Under the pieces are notes generated by a model, which was not told where the DNA came from, ran no database searches, and saw only the letters and a list, made by a program, of their open reading frames with translations. From RZYY01 sp036794825 (GTDB lineage Bacteria > Bacteroidota > Bacteroidia > Bacteroidales > 4484-276), in contig DAIRGA010000008.1 of NCBI GenBank assembly GCA_036794825.1, positions 62,001 to 126,000 of the forward strand: a stretch of 64,000 nucleotides of DNA, given 5' to 3'. The translations under genes were made by a program, and so were the position numbers. This document shows, piece by piece, positions 19,601 to 29,017 of the stretch (within the stretch, counting starts at the first letter, position 1; each line of letters begins with the position of its first letter).

Positions 19601-20062
19601 GGTTATGCTGACACATTCGTTGATGCTCCTGAGCGTTTGAGCCATTATGTTGATCTGATTCTCAGCTTCAATTCTTTTGTTGATTTTCACACTCGATCCT
19701 ATCAAATGGGTGCAATTTCCACTTTCATCAAAAAAGGGAGTGAGGGTGGTCTCAACAATGTCAATTCCAAATCCAAAATCTACTCTTTCCTGGTAAATAA
19801 CAGTGCTTTTGGTGCTGATGGCTTTTTGGTAACCGGCGCATGCTACCTTGTAAGCCTCCGGGGGCAGAATTTCATCTGCTCTTTTGCCAATGATTTGGGT
19901 AGGTTTTAACTTTGTTTCTTCCAAATACTTCTGGTTTACCGACAGGCACCTGAATTGTTCACCAGGTTCGACAGAAAGAACGAACATAGCTAAGGCGCAA
20001 CCATTGTATATGAAGTTGGTGAAACGCTCATTACTAAATATTTCTGACTCCGGATTTTTCAT
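16610..20062 (-). CDS. Hybrid histidine kinase with six PAS domains and a receiver
   Basis: A 1150-residue soluble hybrid kinase. About six PAS/PAC modules fill residues 10-755 (for example ITDINNMIIYVNEAFRKTYG and VTDMEGNITYVNTAEEKMLG). HisKA carries His787 in ISHEFRTPLNGILGF; HATPase (about 885-1005) has NHMIINAIKF, DTGKGM and GSGLGLSII. A C-terminal receiver (about 1025-1145) has Asp1074 in LVLMDLKMPVMDG and the Lys of YLPKPI. The closest relative in the window is the frameshifted hybrid kinase at 27.7-31.9 kb, which shares the same HisKA and receiver style. It starts 31 bp after the TPR kinase gene. The internal receiver implies a phosphorelay needing an HPt protein encoded elsewhere. Confidence 0.92.
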   Translation of the reverse strand: MKNPESEIFSNERFTNFIYNGCALAMFVLSVEPGEQFRCLSVNQKYLEETKLKPTQIIGKRADEILPPEAYKVACAGYQKAISTKSTVIYQERVDFGFGIDIVETTLTPFFDESGNCTHLIGSSVKINKRIEAENQINIMAQTLRSINECVSITDINNMIIYVNEAFRKTYGYENEELIGKHISILKTQHKEQTDIGQITQETIKGGWQGELINCKKDGSEFPVFVSASPVYSEEGELIGMVGVTNDLTQKKLEEKRNKENEKWIESITQNSPDIIYVFSVKENRNIYTNRSIARMLGYADGEVDEYSFGFLLSTIHPDDLIQFEEFYKKIKDWEEGFVFGYEYRMKTKSGQWKWFKGNEKEFQRENGRVVSLIGTVQDITDKKISEEKLKESEERYRLVAETIPDAITVYSPDYRPIFVSPAAEKISGYTIGEITQINIFDLVHPEDRPRLLTSIKEDMDRGNAGATYQYRYKHKKGHYIWIETKSNTVMKDGAVSRIITVSRDITDRKNAESQLLYQSLILDQIQDLVTVTDMEGNITYVNTAEEKMLGMKKEEIIGKNVIFYGDDPGDTASQREIIESTTVNGVWQGEKINYDSNGHPIILNVRTSLLRNISGEIIGLCGVSTDVTEQKKAREELRQSNEMFRILFNNMIEGFSLNEIITDEKGNPVDWRFLQVNKAHETHSGLKAEDIVGKRIKEIFPDIEQHWIDFYGQVALTGIPGNFEGFNANTGRYYEVNAFSPVKGKFAGVFSDTTLKKQAEHELLKAKEKAEAADRLKTSFLKNISHEFRTPLNGILGFAELLDDPDLTAEEKQDYMDKFRKSSRRFLDTIGDIMDISLLSSGTMETHVNTFGVAPLFQSLYNKHAMAARQKNLEFNCTIPESGKAIALTSDPELFRKALNHMIINAIKFTDAGTVSFGFDPKPDKIECYVKDTGKGMSKEFLNDIFKPFQQEDTRDTRGHEGSGLGLSIIRGMIELLGGKIHVKSTVTHGTTISFTLPYNSKIAKQIPVSPKTDPPPPGKQIVILVADDDPDSFKYFETLLKKYAFIVLHAWNGKEAVQICRANTAVSLVLMDLKMPVMDGLEATRQIKKISPGLTVIAQTSFALSGDEYLAREAGCDDYLPKPIGIRALVEKLEKFGIQIPHPTSKFD

Positions 20063-20093
20063 AAGATGTAAATGTGTTTTGAGTGGTACTGCT

Positions 20094-22073
20094 TTATTTT
20101 CTCAGATTAAGTGTGAAATAAAATGTGCTGCCTATTCCCGGCTCGCTTTCAACCCAGATCTTTTGCCCGTGTTTTTCGATAAACTCTTTGGAAAGGATTA
20201 AACCCAGCCCTGTGCCGGTTTCGTTGTGGGTTCCTTTAGTAGTCTGATTTTGACTGATATCGAAAAGTGCTTCAATTTGCTTCTGATTCATTCCGACACC
20301 TGAGTCCTTCACCGAAATCACTGCAACTCCATTTTTTTCCTTTGCGGCAATAGTAATTTCGCCGCCAAAACTGGTGAATTTGATACTATTGGAAATCAGG
20401 TTGCGCATTACGGTGTCTATCATCGAGGCATCGCAAAAAACATTGGTTTGCCCGTCAATCTCTGTTTTCAGGCTTATTCCTTTTTGTTCTGCGGCGTTTT
20501 TTAGCATGGCTGTCACCTCGCTCACCATCTGTTGCAGGTTATACTCCATTGGGGCGAAAGCGATGCGTCCTGTTTTTGAGCGGCTCCACTCCAACAGGTT
20601 GTCAAGCAGGTTGTGAGCACTTACCGAGGATTGCATAACGAGGTCTGCATACTCTTCCAATTCTTTGATTTTGCGTTCCCTGACCTCTTCCAGCAGCAGC
20701 TGGCTGAAACCCAGGATGGCGTTGAACGGGGTTTTCAGGTCGTGGGCAATGATGGAGAAGAATTTGTCCTTTTCAGCATTCGAAATAAACAACTCCTCGT
20801 TTTGCCGGGATATCACCAGGTTTTTTTCGTTTAAAGCCTTCAACAGTACTCTTTTCTTTCTTAGCTGTCTGATGAGTATCAGGCTGAAGACGATAAGAAG
20901 CAGGATAATTACAACAGAGACGATTACAGAATATTGGAAATTTAATTTCTGAAGATTTAATTCTGATTCTCTTTGCGCAGATTTTTGTTCAAGCTGGGCC
21001 ACCTGAAGTCTGAGCTCAAAATCAGCCGTCAGAATATTCTCTCTGGCTTTGTTGAAGACCTGTAATGAGCTATAGGCTTTGTTGTAATCGCCCTTTTCTG
21101 CGTAGAGACTTTCCAGTAACTCGTTGGCCATCATCACATACCTTAAGATTTTATTCTTTTGAGCCATCAACATGGCTTTTTCTCCGCATTCGATTGCTAA
21201 ATCGGCCTGGTCAGAATAGCGGTAGAGCCAGCCCGTATTGATCAGTACCAGCGGTAAATCAGGATGGTAGGATTGCTCGCCCAGCGTATCCAGGAGCTCT
21301 TTATAAATTAGAAGCGCTTCAGAACGTCGTCCGATACTGTTGAGCCAGGCTGCGTAAATGGTTTTATTTGAAATACTTATGTCGGTTAATTCCAATTTTG
21401 AAGCGAGCGCATCCGACAGGTTGTGCGAAATGGTCAGGGAATCGCTAAGGTTTTTCAAATACTCATCGCTCGCCAAAAGTCTGTTCAATATATCCTCATT
21501 CAACTGGTTACTTTTGAAAAGCGTATTAAAAGCCGGATAGTTGAAAAAGCGTTCAAAGTAATTGGCCGACAGTCGGTTATAAACTCCGGCCAAACCAACT
21601 GAATCATTTAAAACGGACATCAGGGAAAGTGCCCGGTAAAAGTTTTCATTGGCCAGTAAATGACTTCCCATTGCCCGGTAAGCTTCGCCAATTTCGAGAT
21701 AAACCATTGCCACTTCATCCTGATTGTTGGTTTCGTTGCCTATGGTCAGCGCTTTGCTTAATTTTTCAATAGCCTTGTAGGGATCTCCCCACTTTTTCCA
21801 TGCCGATGCATTGATGCGCAGCGCTTTGCAACAGAGAGATTTTACATCTATCGAATCCGCAAGAAAAAGCGCCTCTTCGGAATACTGTAATGCTTTTTGT
21901 ATGTCGTACTCCCGCTCTGATTTCATAAGAAGCTCAAGGATTTCGTTTTCAACAGATAACTGACCGTCATTAAGAATTGGAGTCCTCTTTTGCGCGTCCA
22001 GTTCCACCGGCATGATGAACAGGCAAACTATAAAACTCAATCTGAGAAATACTTCGTATAGTCTTGATTTCAT
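20094..22073 (-). CDS. TPR-containing membrane sensor histidine kinase
   Basis: A 659-residue membrane kinase. The N-terminal segment (residues 1-27, ending DAQ) is a signal peptide; residues about 40-370 consist of TPR-like helical repeats (periplasmic), followed by a single transmembrane helix (about 377-400) and a cytoplasmic coiled coil. HisKA has His444 in FFSIIAHDLKTPFNAILGF, and the HATPase (about 545-655) ends FYFTLNLRK. The ATG at 22073 is preferred over one 21 codons upstream because it places the signal peptide at the N-terminus and gives a 10-bp gap, not an overlap, to the preceding kinase gene. Such TPR kinases usually sense envelope or nutrient cues through protein contacts; the ligand is unknown. 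Confidence 0.9.
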   Translation of the reverse strand: MKSRLYEVFLRLSFIVCLFIMPVELDAQKRTPILNDGQLSVENEILELLMKSEREYDIQKALQYSEEALFLADSIDVKSLCCKALRINASAWKKWGDPYKAIEKLSKALTIGNETNNQDEVAMVYLEIGEAYRAMGSHLLANENFYRALSLMSVLNDSVGLAGVYNRLSANYFERFFNYPAFNTLFKSNQLNEDILNRLLASDEYLKNLSDSLTISHNLSDALASKLELTDISISNKTIYAAWLNSIGRRSEALLIYKELLDTLGEQSYHPDLPLVLINTGWLYRYSDQADLAIECGEKAMLMAQKNKILRYVMMANELLESLYAEKGDYNKAYSSLQVFNKARENILTADFELRLQVAQLEQKSAQRESELNLQKLNFQYSVIVSVVIILLLIVFSLILIRQLRKKRVLLKALNEKNLVISRQNEELFISNAEKDKFFSIIAHDLKTPFNAILGFSQLLLEEVRERKIKELEEYADLVMQSSVSAHNLLDNLLEWSRSKTGRIAFAPMEYNLQQMVSEVTAMLKNAAEQKGISLKTEIDGQTNVFCDASMIDTVMRNLISNSIKFTSFGGEITIAAKEKNGVAVISVKDSGVGMNQKQIEALFDISQNQTTKGTHNETGTGLGLILSKEFIEKHGQKIWVESEPGIGSTFYFTLNLRK

Positions 22074-22083
22074 GATTGTTGTA

Positions 22084-25000
22084 TCAATTTGATTTCGGGA
22101 GTGTAAATGTAAACACACTTCCTTTGCCCTGCTCACTTTCTACCCAGATCTTACCTTTGTGTTTCTCCACAAATTCCTTGCACAGAATCAGCCCGAGACC
22201 CGTTCCTTTTTCCCTGTTGGTACCGTAAGTGGTGAAGTTTTGATCAATTCTGAATAGTTTCGGAATATCCTTCGGATCAATTCCCACCCCGTTGTCCTGT
22301 ACAGCGATGTGTATGTTTTCCGGCAATGATCGGCAGGTTATCAATATCTCTCCGCCAGATGGTGTGAACTTGATAGCATTGGAAATCAGGTTTCGGAGAA
22401 TGGTGCTGATCATCGCTTTATCTGCAAGAACCGGGGCAACATTGGGCATTTGGGTGTTAATACGGATGTTTTTATGTCCCGCTGCACTTTTCAATAATTC
22501 AATGTTCTCGTTGATCAACCCGATCATTTCAATAAATGCAGGCTCAAAGTGCAGTCTTCCGGTCTGAGCCCGCGACCATTCGAGAAGGTTAGTGAGCAAA
22601 TCCATGGCAAATGTGGAGGATTTTAAAACTACCTCTGCCATTTCATCCACCCCTTCGTAGTCTTTTTGCTTGATCTGCTCGAGGATCAAATCGCTGAAAC
22701 CCATGATGGCATTGAACGGGCTGCGAAGGTCGTGGGCAATGATGGAAAAGAATTTATCTTTGGAGGCATTCAGATCTCTTAAACGCTGTTCATTGTCTGC
22801 GATTGACATTTCAGCCATTTTGCGGGAGGTGATGTCCTGCATGGTTGCAAAAACCTGATAAGGTGTCACCTCTCCAGGCATAAATTGCGGGATGGCCTCC
22901 AGGATAACCCAGTGGTAAGTATCTTTTTCAGGTATATAAATTCCAATAGTCTGGTTCATTACTGGCTTTCCGGTACGAAGTGCAATCATGGAGGGATGTT
23001 GATCGGGAGAGAGCATCTCATAATCTTCGTTAATCACTTTCCACCGCCCATCATAAGAATCCTTTCCCAGAAACTGTTCGCGGCTTAATCCAAGAATTTT
23101 TAAAGCAGCATCGTTTGCGTCAACTATTTTGCCGTCGGCAGACTGATAAAAGATTCCCTGCGCAAGATTCTCAAAAAGGGTTTGGTATTTGGTTTCGGCT
23201 TGCCGGATTATTTCCTCATTTCTCTTTCTGTTGGTAACATCACGCGAAAATACTGCTACCCTGTCGGTAACTGATCCATCCTGGAAAATGGGATAAATGG
23301 TGTATTCATTCCAGTAGCCACCTCTGAAGTCTTCACCAACGACCGGTTTGCCTGTTGTGGTTACTTTATGGATAACTTCCTTTCGCCTTTTGGCAATATC
23401 GGGGGGTAAAAGGCTGAAAACATTTCTTCCCAGCAGTTCCTTCCTGGTCAATCCCAACCTTCGGGCATGAGCATCGTTGGAATCAATCACTATTCCTTCC
23501 TTATCCAGCAGCATCAGAACATCGTCGGTAGATTCCATGATGGTCCGGGCATTCAGTTCTGATTCGGCCAGTTTTTTTTGAATAAGTTTTCGATCGGTGA
23601 TATTCCTTACGATGGTTATCACCTCTTCTTCAGTGGCAGGAACCATTCTTGCCTCATAGTCCTGGATTCCCTTGCCTGGCATATTCAATTGATACTCAAA
23701 TTCCTGCATTTTACCGGTTTTGAGGGTAAGTTGGATTTTTTCATCTACCATGGCAGAAAAATCTGCAGGGGTGATGTCGTGGTTGTTTTTACCGATGATG
23801 TCTTCCTTTTGATAGAATAGCTCACTGGTTGCTGCTTTGTAATCAAGGTAAACGCCGTTTTTGTCCATCCGGAACATTAAGTCAGGGATAGCGGTGAGCA
23901 GTGCTCTCGATCTTTCCTCGCTTGTTCTCAGCTCCTCATGGAAATGCTTTTTTTCGGTAATGTCTTCCACCATTCCCTCGTAATAGAGGATTTCACCTTT
24001 TTCATCTCTGACCATCCGGGCATTTTCACTGACAATGATTTTCTCTCCGTTCTTTTTGGTCCAGACAGTCTCAAAACCATGTAATTCTATATCTTTTTCG
24101 ATGAGTTCCACAAAACTTTCTCTCGATTTTTCATTCCCATAACCTTCGTTGAGCAGGTTACGGCTGGCCAGTTCCTCAAAACTATCGAAGCCAAGCATTT
24201 TGACCAGGGCAGGGTTTGCCAGTAAAATCCGGCCGTCAGGAGTTGACCGGTAAATTCCAATTGGCGCATTCTGCACAAGGTTCCGGAGTTCCTCTTCACT
24301 TTTGCTGAGCCTTTCTTCGGCCAGTCTCCGGTTGGTGATGTCTTCCCCTGAACTCAGGGTTCCGGTTATATTCCCTTTATTGTCATATAGCAGAACGTTG
24401 TGCCAGGCAATCAGGCGTTCCCCGTTTTCTTTTGTAAAAAGTGGGTTTTCATAAAACTCAACATTTTCAACCTTTCCTGCCATTAATTGCCGGAAAACCT
24501 TTTTAACCTGCTCTCTGATGTTTGCCGGGATAAAGTTGTCGAACCAGTTTTTTCCCAAGAGCTCCTCTTCCTGCTCACCAAGTAGTTCGCAGCCTTTTCT
24601 ATTGATCAGGATGATATTTCCTTCTTTGTTGATTCCCAGGTAAATAAATCCGGCAAGGTTGAGATAGAGTTTTGCCCTGTCACGTTCGGCGATCAGTTTT
24701 TGCTCTGCTTCCTGATGTTCGGTAATGTCGCGCGCAAGCGACAGTAGGAATCCTTCGCCGCTGATAGTGACTTTGCCAATAGTTACCTCTGCAGGATAAT
24801 AGCTTCCATCTTTCCGTAAGTGCCTGACCTTAATGGTTTTCACCTCTTCATTATTGAGAGACTCCCAAATCGCTTCCTTGTCCAGTCTTTTGGCTGCATC
24901 CGGATCCAGTTCAAAAACAGTCATTTGCAGCAGTTCCTCTCTGCTGTATCTCGTCAGGAGCGTGGAGGCATGGTTAACATCGAGTATTTTTCCATGCATG

Positions 25001-25485
25001 TCGTGCAAAAAAAGGGCTTCGCCGGATTGCTCTACCAGGCTTCTGTATTTTATTTCGCTTCTGCTTAATGCATCAAGGGTTTGGGTAAATTTGGTAACAT
25101 CCTTGCCAGTAATGGAAACACCGCATACATTGCCATCAGGCCATGTACAAGGACGGAAATGATACTCGATCACTTTTTTTTCGGGTAAGGTTTTGGTGGT
25201 TATCTCTATAAAAAATTCCTCGCCCTTTTTGATTGCGCGGTCATAATAGCCTTTCCATTCCATTACAACCTCCTCAGATATTCCATCGGTAAATACAGAT
25301 TCTCCATTTTGAATTGCTCTGCCCAGGTAAATCTTTGTGTGTTCATGAAAGATCCGATTTCCCCAGATTAGTTCGTAATTCTCATTCACAGCCCACATTC
25401 TGTCTTCCGACATTTCTAAAAACACCGCCTGGGCAAACCCGGCACAGGTATCTGGATCGTTAGGAACAACTTGATGCGTTTTCAT
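22084..25485 (-). CDS. Multi-PAS sensor histidine kinase
   Basis: A 1133-residue soluble kinase with about seven consecutive PAS/PAC modules (residues 15-890; typical links are DITEHQEAEQKL, DITNRRLAEERL and NITDRKLIQKKL). HisKA has His918 in FFSIIAHDLRSPFNAIMGF, and the HATPase (about 1015-1130) contains NLISNAIKFTPSGG, DNGVGIDP and GTGLGLILCKEF. There is no receiver. Its kinase core is very close to those of the genes at 20.1, 25.5, 34.5 and 38.1 kb, pointing to tandem duplication of the catalytic part with diversified input domains. A -7-like element lies about 45 bp upstream, so it may also be transcribed separately from the upstream kinase gene. Confidence 0.91.
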   Translation of the reverse strand: MKTHQVVPNDPDTCAGFAQAVFLEMSEDRMWAVNENYELIWGNRIFHEHTKIYLGRAIQNGESVFTDGISEEVVMEWKGYYDRAIKKGEEFFIEITTKTLPEKKVIEYHFRPCTWPDGNVCGVSITGKDVTKFTQTLDALSRSEIKYRSLVEQSGEALFLHDMHGKILDVNHASTLLTRYSREELLQMTVFELDPDAAKRLDKEAIWESLNNEEVKTIKVRHLRKDGSYYPAEVTIGKVTISGEGFLLSLARDITEHQEAEQKLIAERDRAKLYLNLAGFIYLGINKEGNIILINRKGCELLGEQEEELLGKNWFDNFIPANIREQVKKVFRQLMAGKVENVEFYENPLFTKENGERLIAWHNVLLYDNKGNITGTLSSGEDITNRRLAEERLSKSEEELRNLVQNAPIGIYRSTPDGRILLANPALVKMLGFDSFEELASRNLLNEGYGNEKSRESFVELIEKDIELHGFETVWTKKNGEKIIVSENARMVRDEKGEILYYEGMVEDITEKKHFHEELRTSEERSRALLTAIPDLMFRMDKNGVYLDYKAATSELFYQKEDIIGKNNHDITPADFSAMVDEKIQLTLKTGKMQEFEYQLNMPGKGIQDYEARMVPATEEEVITIVRNITDRKLIQKKLAESELNARTIMESTDDVLMLLDKEGIVIDSNDAHARRLGLTRKELLGRNVFSLLPPDIAKRRKEVIHKVTTTGKPVVGEDFRGGYWNEYTIYPIFQDGSVTDRVAVFSRDVTNRKRNEEIIRQAETKYQTLFENLAQGIFYQSADGKIVDANDAALKILGLSREQFLGKDSYDGRWKVINEDYEMLSPDQHPSMIALRTGKPVMNQTIGIYIPEKDTYHWVILEAIPQFMPGEVTPYQVFATMQDITSRKMAEMSIADNEQRLRDLNASKDKFFSIIAHDLRSPFNAIMGFSDLILEQIKQKDYEGVDEMAEVVLKSSTFAMDLLTNLLEWSRAQTGRLHFEPAFIEMIGLINENIELLKSAAGHKNIRINTQMPNVAPVLADKAMISTILRNLISNAIKFTPSGGEILITCRSLPENIHIAVQDNGVGIDPKDIPKLFRIDQNFTTYGTNREKGTGLGLILCKEFVEKHKGKIWVESEQGKGSVFTFTLPKSN

Positions 25486-25529
25486 TGCTACAGAGTTTTT
25501 GGAGGTTTTTTACTCTTTTTTATTGATGC

Positions 25530-25537
25530 CAAATTTA
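25530..25537 (-). promoter_or_regulatory. Candidate internal -7 element before the multi-PAS kinase
   Basis: On the minus strand the octamer TAAATTTG matches TAnnTTTG 45 bp upstream of the start at 25485, in the 57-bp gap after the 7TM kinase gene. No TTTG is present 21 bp further upstream, so support is limited. Confidence 0.3.
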
Positions 25538-25542
25538 TTTAA

Positions 25543-27681
25543 TTATTGCGGATTTATCTCTTTTACGGGCAAGGTAAATGAAAAAGTAGTTCCAACGCCC
25601 GCTTCACTATTCACCCAAATCGAACCGCCGTTTTTGTCCAGGAATTCCTTGCAGAGTATCAAACCCAGTCCGGTGCTGGGCTCGGCTTCGGTTCCGGTGG
25701 TGTTCACGGATTCGTCAATGCGGAAAAGTTTAGGGATTACCTCGGGTTTTATGCCAATACCGGTATCGCTGATTTCGACAAGCACCATGTCGCTGGCTTT
25801 TTTGCTGGCTTTGATGAACACATTGCCTCCGCGGAAGGTAAATTTTATGGCATTCGACAGAAGGTTTCTGAACACCGACTGGATCATTTTTTCGTCCACG
25901 AATACGGTTAGCGACCGGTCGAAATCAATGTTAAGGTTGATCTCCTTTTTCCTTGCATTTTCGTTCAGTGAGTCAATACTTTGGGTCACGATCCTGATGA
26001 GAGGATAGTCCATTTTTTCCATGAAAACATTACTTCGCTGCAATCGTGACCATTCGAGGAGATTTTCGAGCAGGTCGAAGAGCAGCAGCGCTGAGTTTCG
26101 TATGTCTTTGGCGTACCCTTTCATTTCGTCGAGTGTAAGCTCAAACGAATCATCCGTCATCAGTTCGGAAAATCCGAGGAATGCGTTGAAAGGGCTTCGA
26201 AGGTCGTGGGCAATAATGGAGAAAAAGCGGTCTTTTTCCAAAATCATTTGTTCGAGCTGCTGGTTTTTGGATTTGATCTTTTCTTCGGTGGCCATTCGTT
26301 CGGTGATGTCTTCGATGATGCCGATTCCCCCGGTCACCTGCCCTTCTTCGTTGAAAATGGCTTCGAAAAGTACCCTGACGGGTGTGGTTTTATCGGCGGT
26401 CGTTGATTTGTAGAATCCTTCAAATCCAGCTTTTTCGCCGGCAAGTGCAGTAGTAAGTATCTGGCTGACTCGTTTATCGGGGAGTTGAAACATGTTGAGG
26501 CCTATCAGCTTTTCTCTCGAAGAACCGATAATTTTTACAAATTGGTCGTTGCAAATCCTGATAACTCCGTTTTGGTCGTAGTAGATTACGCCGAGAGGAG
26601 CATTTTCGACGATGAGCCGGAATTTTTCTTCGGTTTCGCGCTGCATTCTCTCCACCATTTTTCGCCGGGTGATATCGTGCATTATCATCATGGAGCCCAG
26701 CCTGCTCCCTTTTGCGTTGTGAATGTCGGTTACCGAACATTGGAATTCCATCGGGCTATCATTGATAGTCAGGGACAATTCTTCAGGGTTTCCGGGTTGG
26801 ATTGTCCTTATTGCAGCAAGTAGACCGGGTAAATCTTCTAAGGCTGATACCACATTTTTACCAATATCCTGAGTAGTGATTTTCAGCATTTTCATTGCCT
26901 GTACGTTGCAATCCACAATTCTGGGTTTCTGATCCATCACCACCACGATATCGGGGATTTTATCAAATAAAAGATTGCGCGCAAGCGGGGCAAGCCCGAA
27001 AAGATTGTACCGGGCCAGGCCATAATACACTGCTATTGCGATAAATGCATTAGTAAACGGGATGGGATCGAGCCCCCAGGGAAATAGTCTGAGAAGATAG
27101 GCCAGATAAACCACAAAAGGAATGAGTGAACCGAAGAGAATGATTAGAATCTGGTTGCGAAAGACCGGGGCTGAATTTCGCCACATGACAAAAAACAAAA
27201 CTGCGCTAATCAGAAATGCGGCGATGGACCAGGCCTGAAATATCCAGTACCAGAAAGCGGGTACAAATCCGGCAGCTACGAACCAGCCGTTGTGGCTGAG
27301 GTTCCAGCTGGTCAGAAACATTTCGTGGTAAGAATTGGTGAAAACAAGCAGCGTTGTGGTTACAGGCAGGATCAGGATGGCGAAAATCACAGGTATGTTC
27401 AGAATGTTACGGTTGCCGGTGTAACCGAGAGAGAAAATCAGGTAAAATGCCGTGATAAGTGGTATTCCCAGGTACTCAAGCCGGTAGAAGAACCAGGCAA
27501 TTTCGGGGTTGGTGGATGAAATTTCGAGGGCATAAAAGATCGAATACACCACCGAAGCGACCAGGCTGACCATGAAAGCTTTAACCCCTGCAACCGATCG
27601 GTAGTGCCGGATGGCAAAAATCAGGCTGACTGTGATGGCTGCCGCAATAAGCACTGGAACCGCAAAGACATTTACGTACAT
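25543..27681 (-). CDS. 7TM-type membrane sensor histidine kinase with PAS domains
   Basis: A 712-residue kinase. Residues 1 to about 225 form seven hydrophobic helices resembling the histidine-kinase N-terminal 7TM region (conserved-type motif WFFYRLEYLGIPLI between helices 2 and 3). Two PAS domains follow (about 230-340 and 350-465; YDQNGVIRICNDQFVKIIG). HisKA has His492 in FFSIIAHDLRSPFNAFLGF; HATPase (about 595-705) has NLLSNAIKF, DTGIGIKP and STGLGLILCKEF. It lies 16 bp downstream of the split hybrid kinase and so belongs to the same transcription unit. The 7TM part suggests a membrane-embedded or periplasmic small-molecule signal; no ligand can be named. Confidence 0.9.
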   Translation of the reverse strand: MYVNVFAVPVLIAAAITVSLIFAIRHYRSVAGVKAFMVSLVASVVYSIFYALEISSTNPEIAWFFYRLEYLGIPLITAFYLIFSLGYTGNRNILNIPVIFAILILPVTTTLLVFTNSYHEMFLTSWNLSHNGWFVAAGFVPAFWYWIFQAWSIAAFLISAVLFFVMWRNSAPVFRNQILIILFGSLIPFVVYLAYLLRLFPWGLDPIPFTNAFIAIAVYYGLARYNLFGLAPLARNLLFDKIPDIVVVMDQKPRIVDCNVQAMKMLKITTQDIGKNVVSALEDLPGLLAAIRTIQPGNPEELSLTINDSPMEFQCSVTDIHNAKGSRLGSMMIMHDITRRKMVERMQRETEEKFRLIVENAPLGVIYYDQNGVIRICNDQFVKIIGSSREKLIGLNMFQLPDKRVSQILTTALAGEKAGFEGFYKSTTADKTTPVRVLFEAIFNEEGQVTGGIGIIEDITERMATEEKIKSKNQQLEQMILEKDRFFSIIAHDLRSPFNAFLGFSELMTDDSFELTLDEMKGYAKDIRNSALLLFDLLENLLEWSRLQRSNVFMEKMDYPLIRIVTQSIDSLNENARKKEINLNIDFDRSLTVFVDEKMIQSVFRNLLSNAIKFTFRGGNVFIKASKKASDMVLVEISDTGIGIKPEVIPKLFRIDESVNTTGTEAEPSTGLGLILCKEFLDKNGGSIWVNSEAGVGTTFSFTLPVKEINPQ

Positions 27682-27697
27682 CGTTTTTGCATTTAAT

Positions 27698-29017
27698 TTA
27701 ATCAGGTATAATGCCTGCGCTATTCAATTTTTGCCATAAAGTCTCTTTTCTGAAAGGCTTTGATATGTAGTCGTTACAGCCGGCTTCGAGGATCTTGGTC
27801 TGATCGCCGGTGAGCGCGTGTGCTGTAATCGCAATTACCGGAAGTTGTTTCCGGTTATATTTGATTTGCCGGGTTGCTTCGAGGCCATCCATCACCGGCA
27901 TTTTGATGTCCATCAGCACAAGAGAAATTTCAGGGTCATTCAGGCAATAGTCAACTGCTTCCTGTCCGTTTAGTGCCCTGATTACTTTCACATTGGCTTT
28001 TCTCAACAGCGCCTCAATCAGGTAGAAATTCGAATCTTCATCCTCGGCGACCAGCACCACCGGAATCCCGTCTGTTTTTGCCGGTTTGAGATCTGGTTTG
28101 ATTTCCTCAAGCGGAATTTGCACTGCCCTGAAGGGTAGAGTAAAAGTAAAGACGGACCCTTCACCCTTTTTAGTAGTTACCCAGATATCTCCTTCGAGCT
28201 TGTTTACTATTCCTTTGGCAATGGTTAATCCAAGGCCGCTTCCTTCGAAAGATCTTGCTGACCCGGTTTCCTCCTGATGAAAAGGTTTAAAAAGTCTCTC
28301 CAGAATGCCTTTGTCCATGCCAACGCCTGTGTCCTTTACCTGGAAGCGGATAAATTTCTGGTCAACCTCACATTCGATATCAATGCTGCCCGTTTGGGTA
28401 AATTTCACAGAATTGTCGAGCAATTGCCTCAGGACCTTCATCAGCAGCTCACGGTCGGTATTCATCCTGAAATTGTCAGAAAAATTTTTCTTCAGGAGGT
28501 TGAACTGGATATTCTTCTCCAGGCAGGCAGGCAGGTACATGTCGTGGATTTCTTCCAGAAGGTTTTTGATATTGATGGATGTAATCTTAGGTTTAAGGCT
28601 TCCGGACGTTATGAGCGAAGCATCCATTACGTCGCTGATGGTATCGAGCAGCCTGGTGGTGCTGCTTTGCATCATCTGGTAGTATTCCATTTTTTCTTCC
28701 TGTGTCGAGTCAGGCTGCATGATAAGGCTGGCAAAACCGGTGATTCCATTGAGTGGTGTACGGAATTCATGGGAGATGGTGTTCATGAAATCTGATTTCA
28801 ATTTGTCGCTGCTTTCGGCCTGTGCTTTGGCCTGGATCAGATCTTCAACCATTTTTTTGCGTTCGGTGATGTCTTCTTTTACGGCAATGAAATGAGTAAC
28901 CTGGCCGTCATCGTTCACCAGTGGTGAGATGATTGCACTTTCCCAGTATAAGTCGCCGTTTTTTTGCAGTCGAGCAATTCGCCGTACCAGTCTTTGCCTG
29001 AAAGGATGGTATCCCAT
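27698..29017 (-). CDS. Hybrid histidine kinase, 3' part (HisKA-HATPase-receiver) separated by a frameshift
   Basis: This open frame encodes the rest of the kinase begun at 31887. Its first roughly 18 residues are out-of-frame noise. From the run of T at 28959-28965 onward it continues a PAS domain without loss (NGDLYWESAIISP..., then HFIAVKEDITERK). Next come HisKA with ISHEFRTPLNGITGF (His1040 if the two parts are joined), a HATPase with QLLDNSVKF and GSGLGLTIA, and a receiver with Asp1327 in LVLMDIKMPVMDG and YISKPF. It has no credible start of its own, because translation from 29017 would begin inside a PAS domain. It is therefore best read as the 3' part of one 1396-residue gene, either broken, mis-sequenced or expressed by -1 frameshifting. 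Confidence 0.8.
   Translation of the reverse strand: MGYHPFRQRLVRRIARLQKNGDLYWESAIISPLVNDDGQVTHFIAVKEDITERKKMVEDLIQAKAQAESSDKLKSDFMNTISHEFRTPLNGITGFASLIMQPDSTQEEKMEYYQMMQSSTTRLLDTISDVMDASLITSGSLKPKITSINIKNLLEEIHDMYLPACLEKNIQFNLLKKNFSDNFRMNTDRELLMKVLRQLLDNSVKFTQTGSIDIECEVDQKFIRFQVKDTGVGMDKGILERLFKPFHQEETGSARSFEGSGLGLTIAKGIVNKLEGDIWVTTKKGEGSVFTFTLPFRAVQIPLEEIKPDLKPAKTDGIPVVLVAEDEDSNFYLIEALLRKANVKVIRALNGQEAVDYCLNDPEISLVLMDIKMPVMDGLEATRQIKYNRKQLPVIAITAHALTGDQTKILEAGCNDYISKPFRKETLWQKLNSAGIIPD

Noticed and set aside
27698..29017. The 3' kinase frame as an independent gene starting at 29017
   Set aside because: Its first roughly 18 residues are unrelated to any PAS domain and translation would begin in mid-domain; one-base realignment to the upstream frame explains it better.
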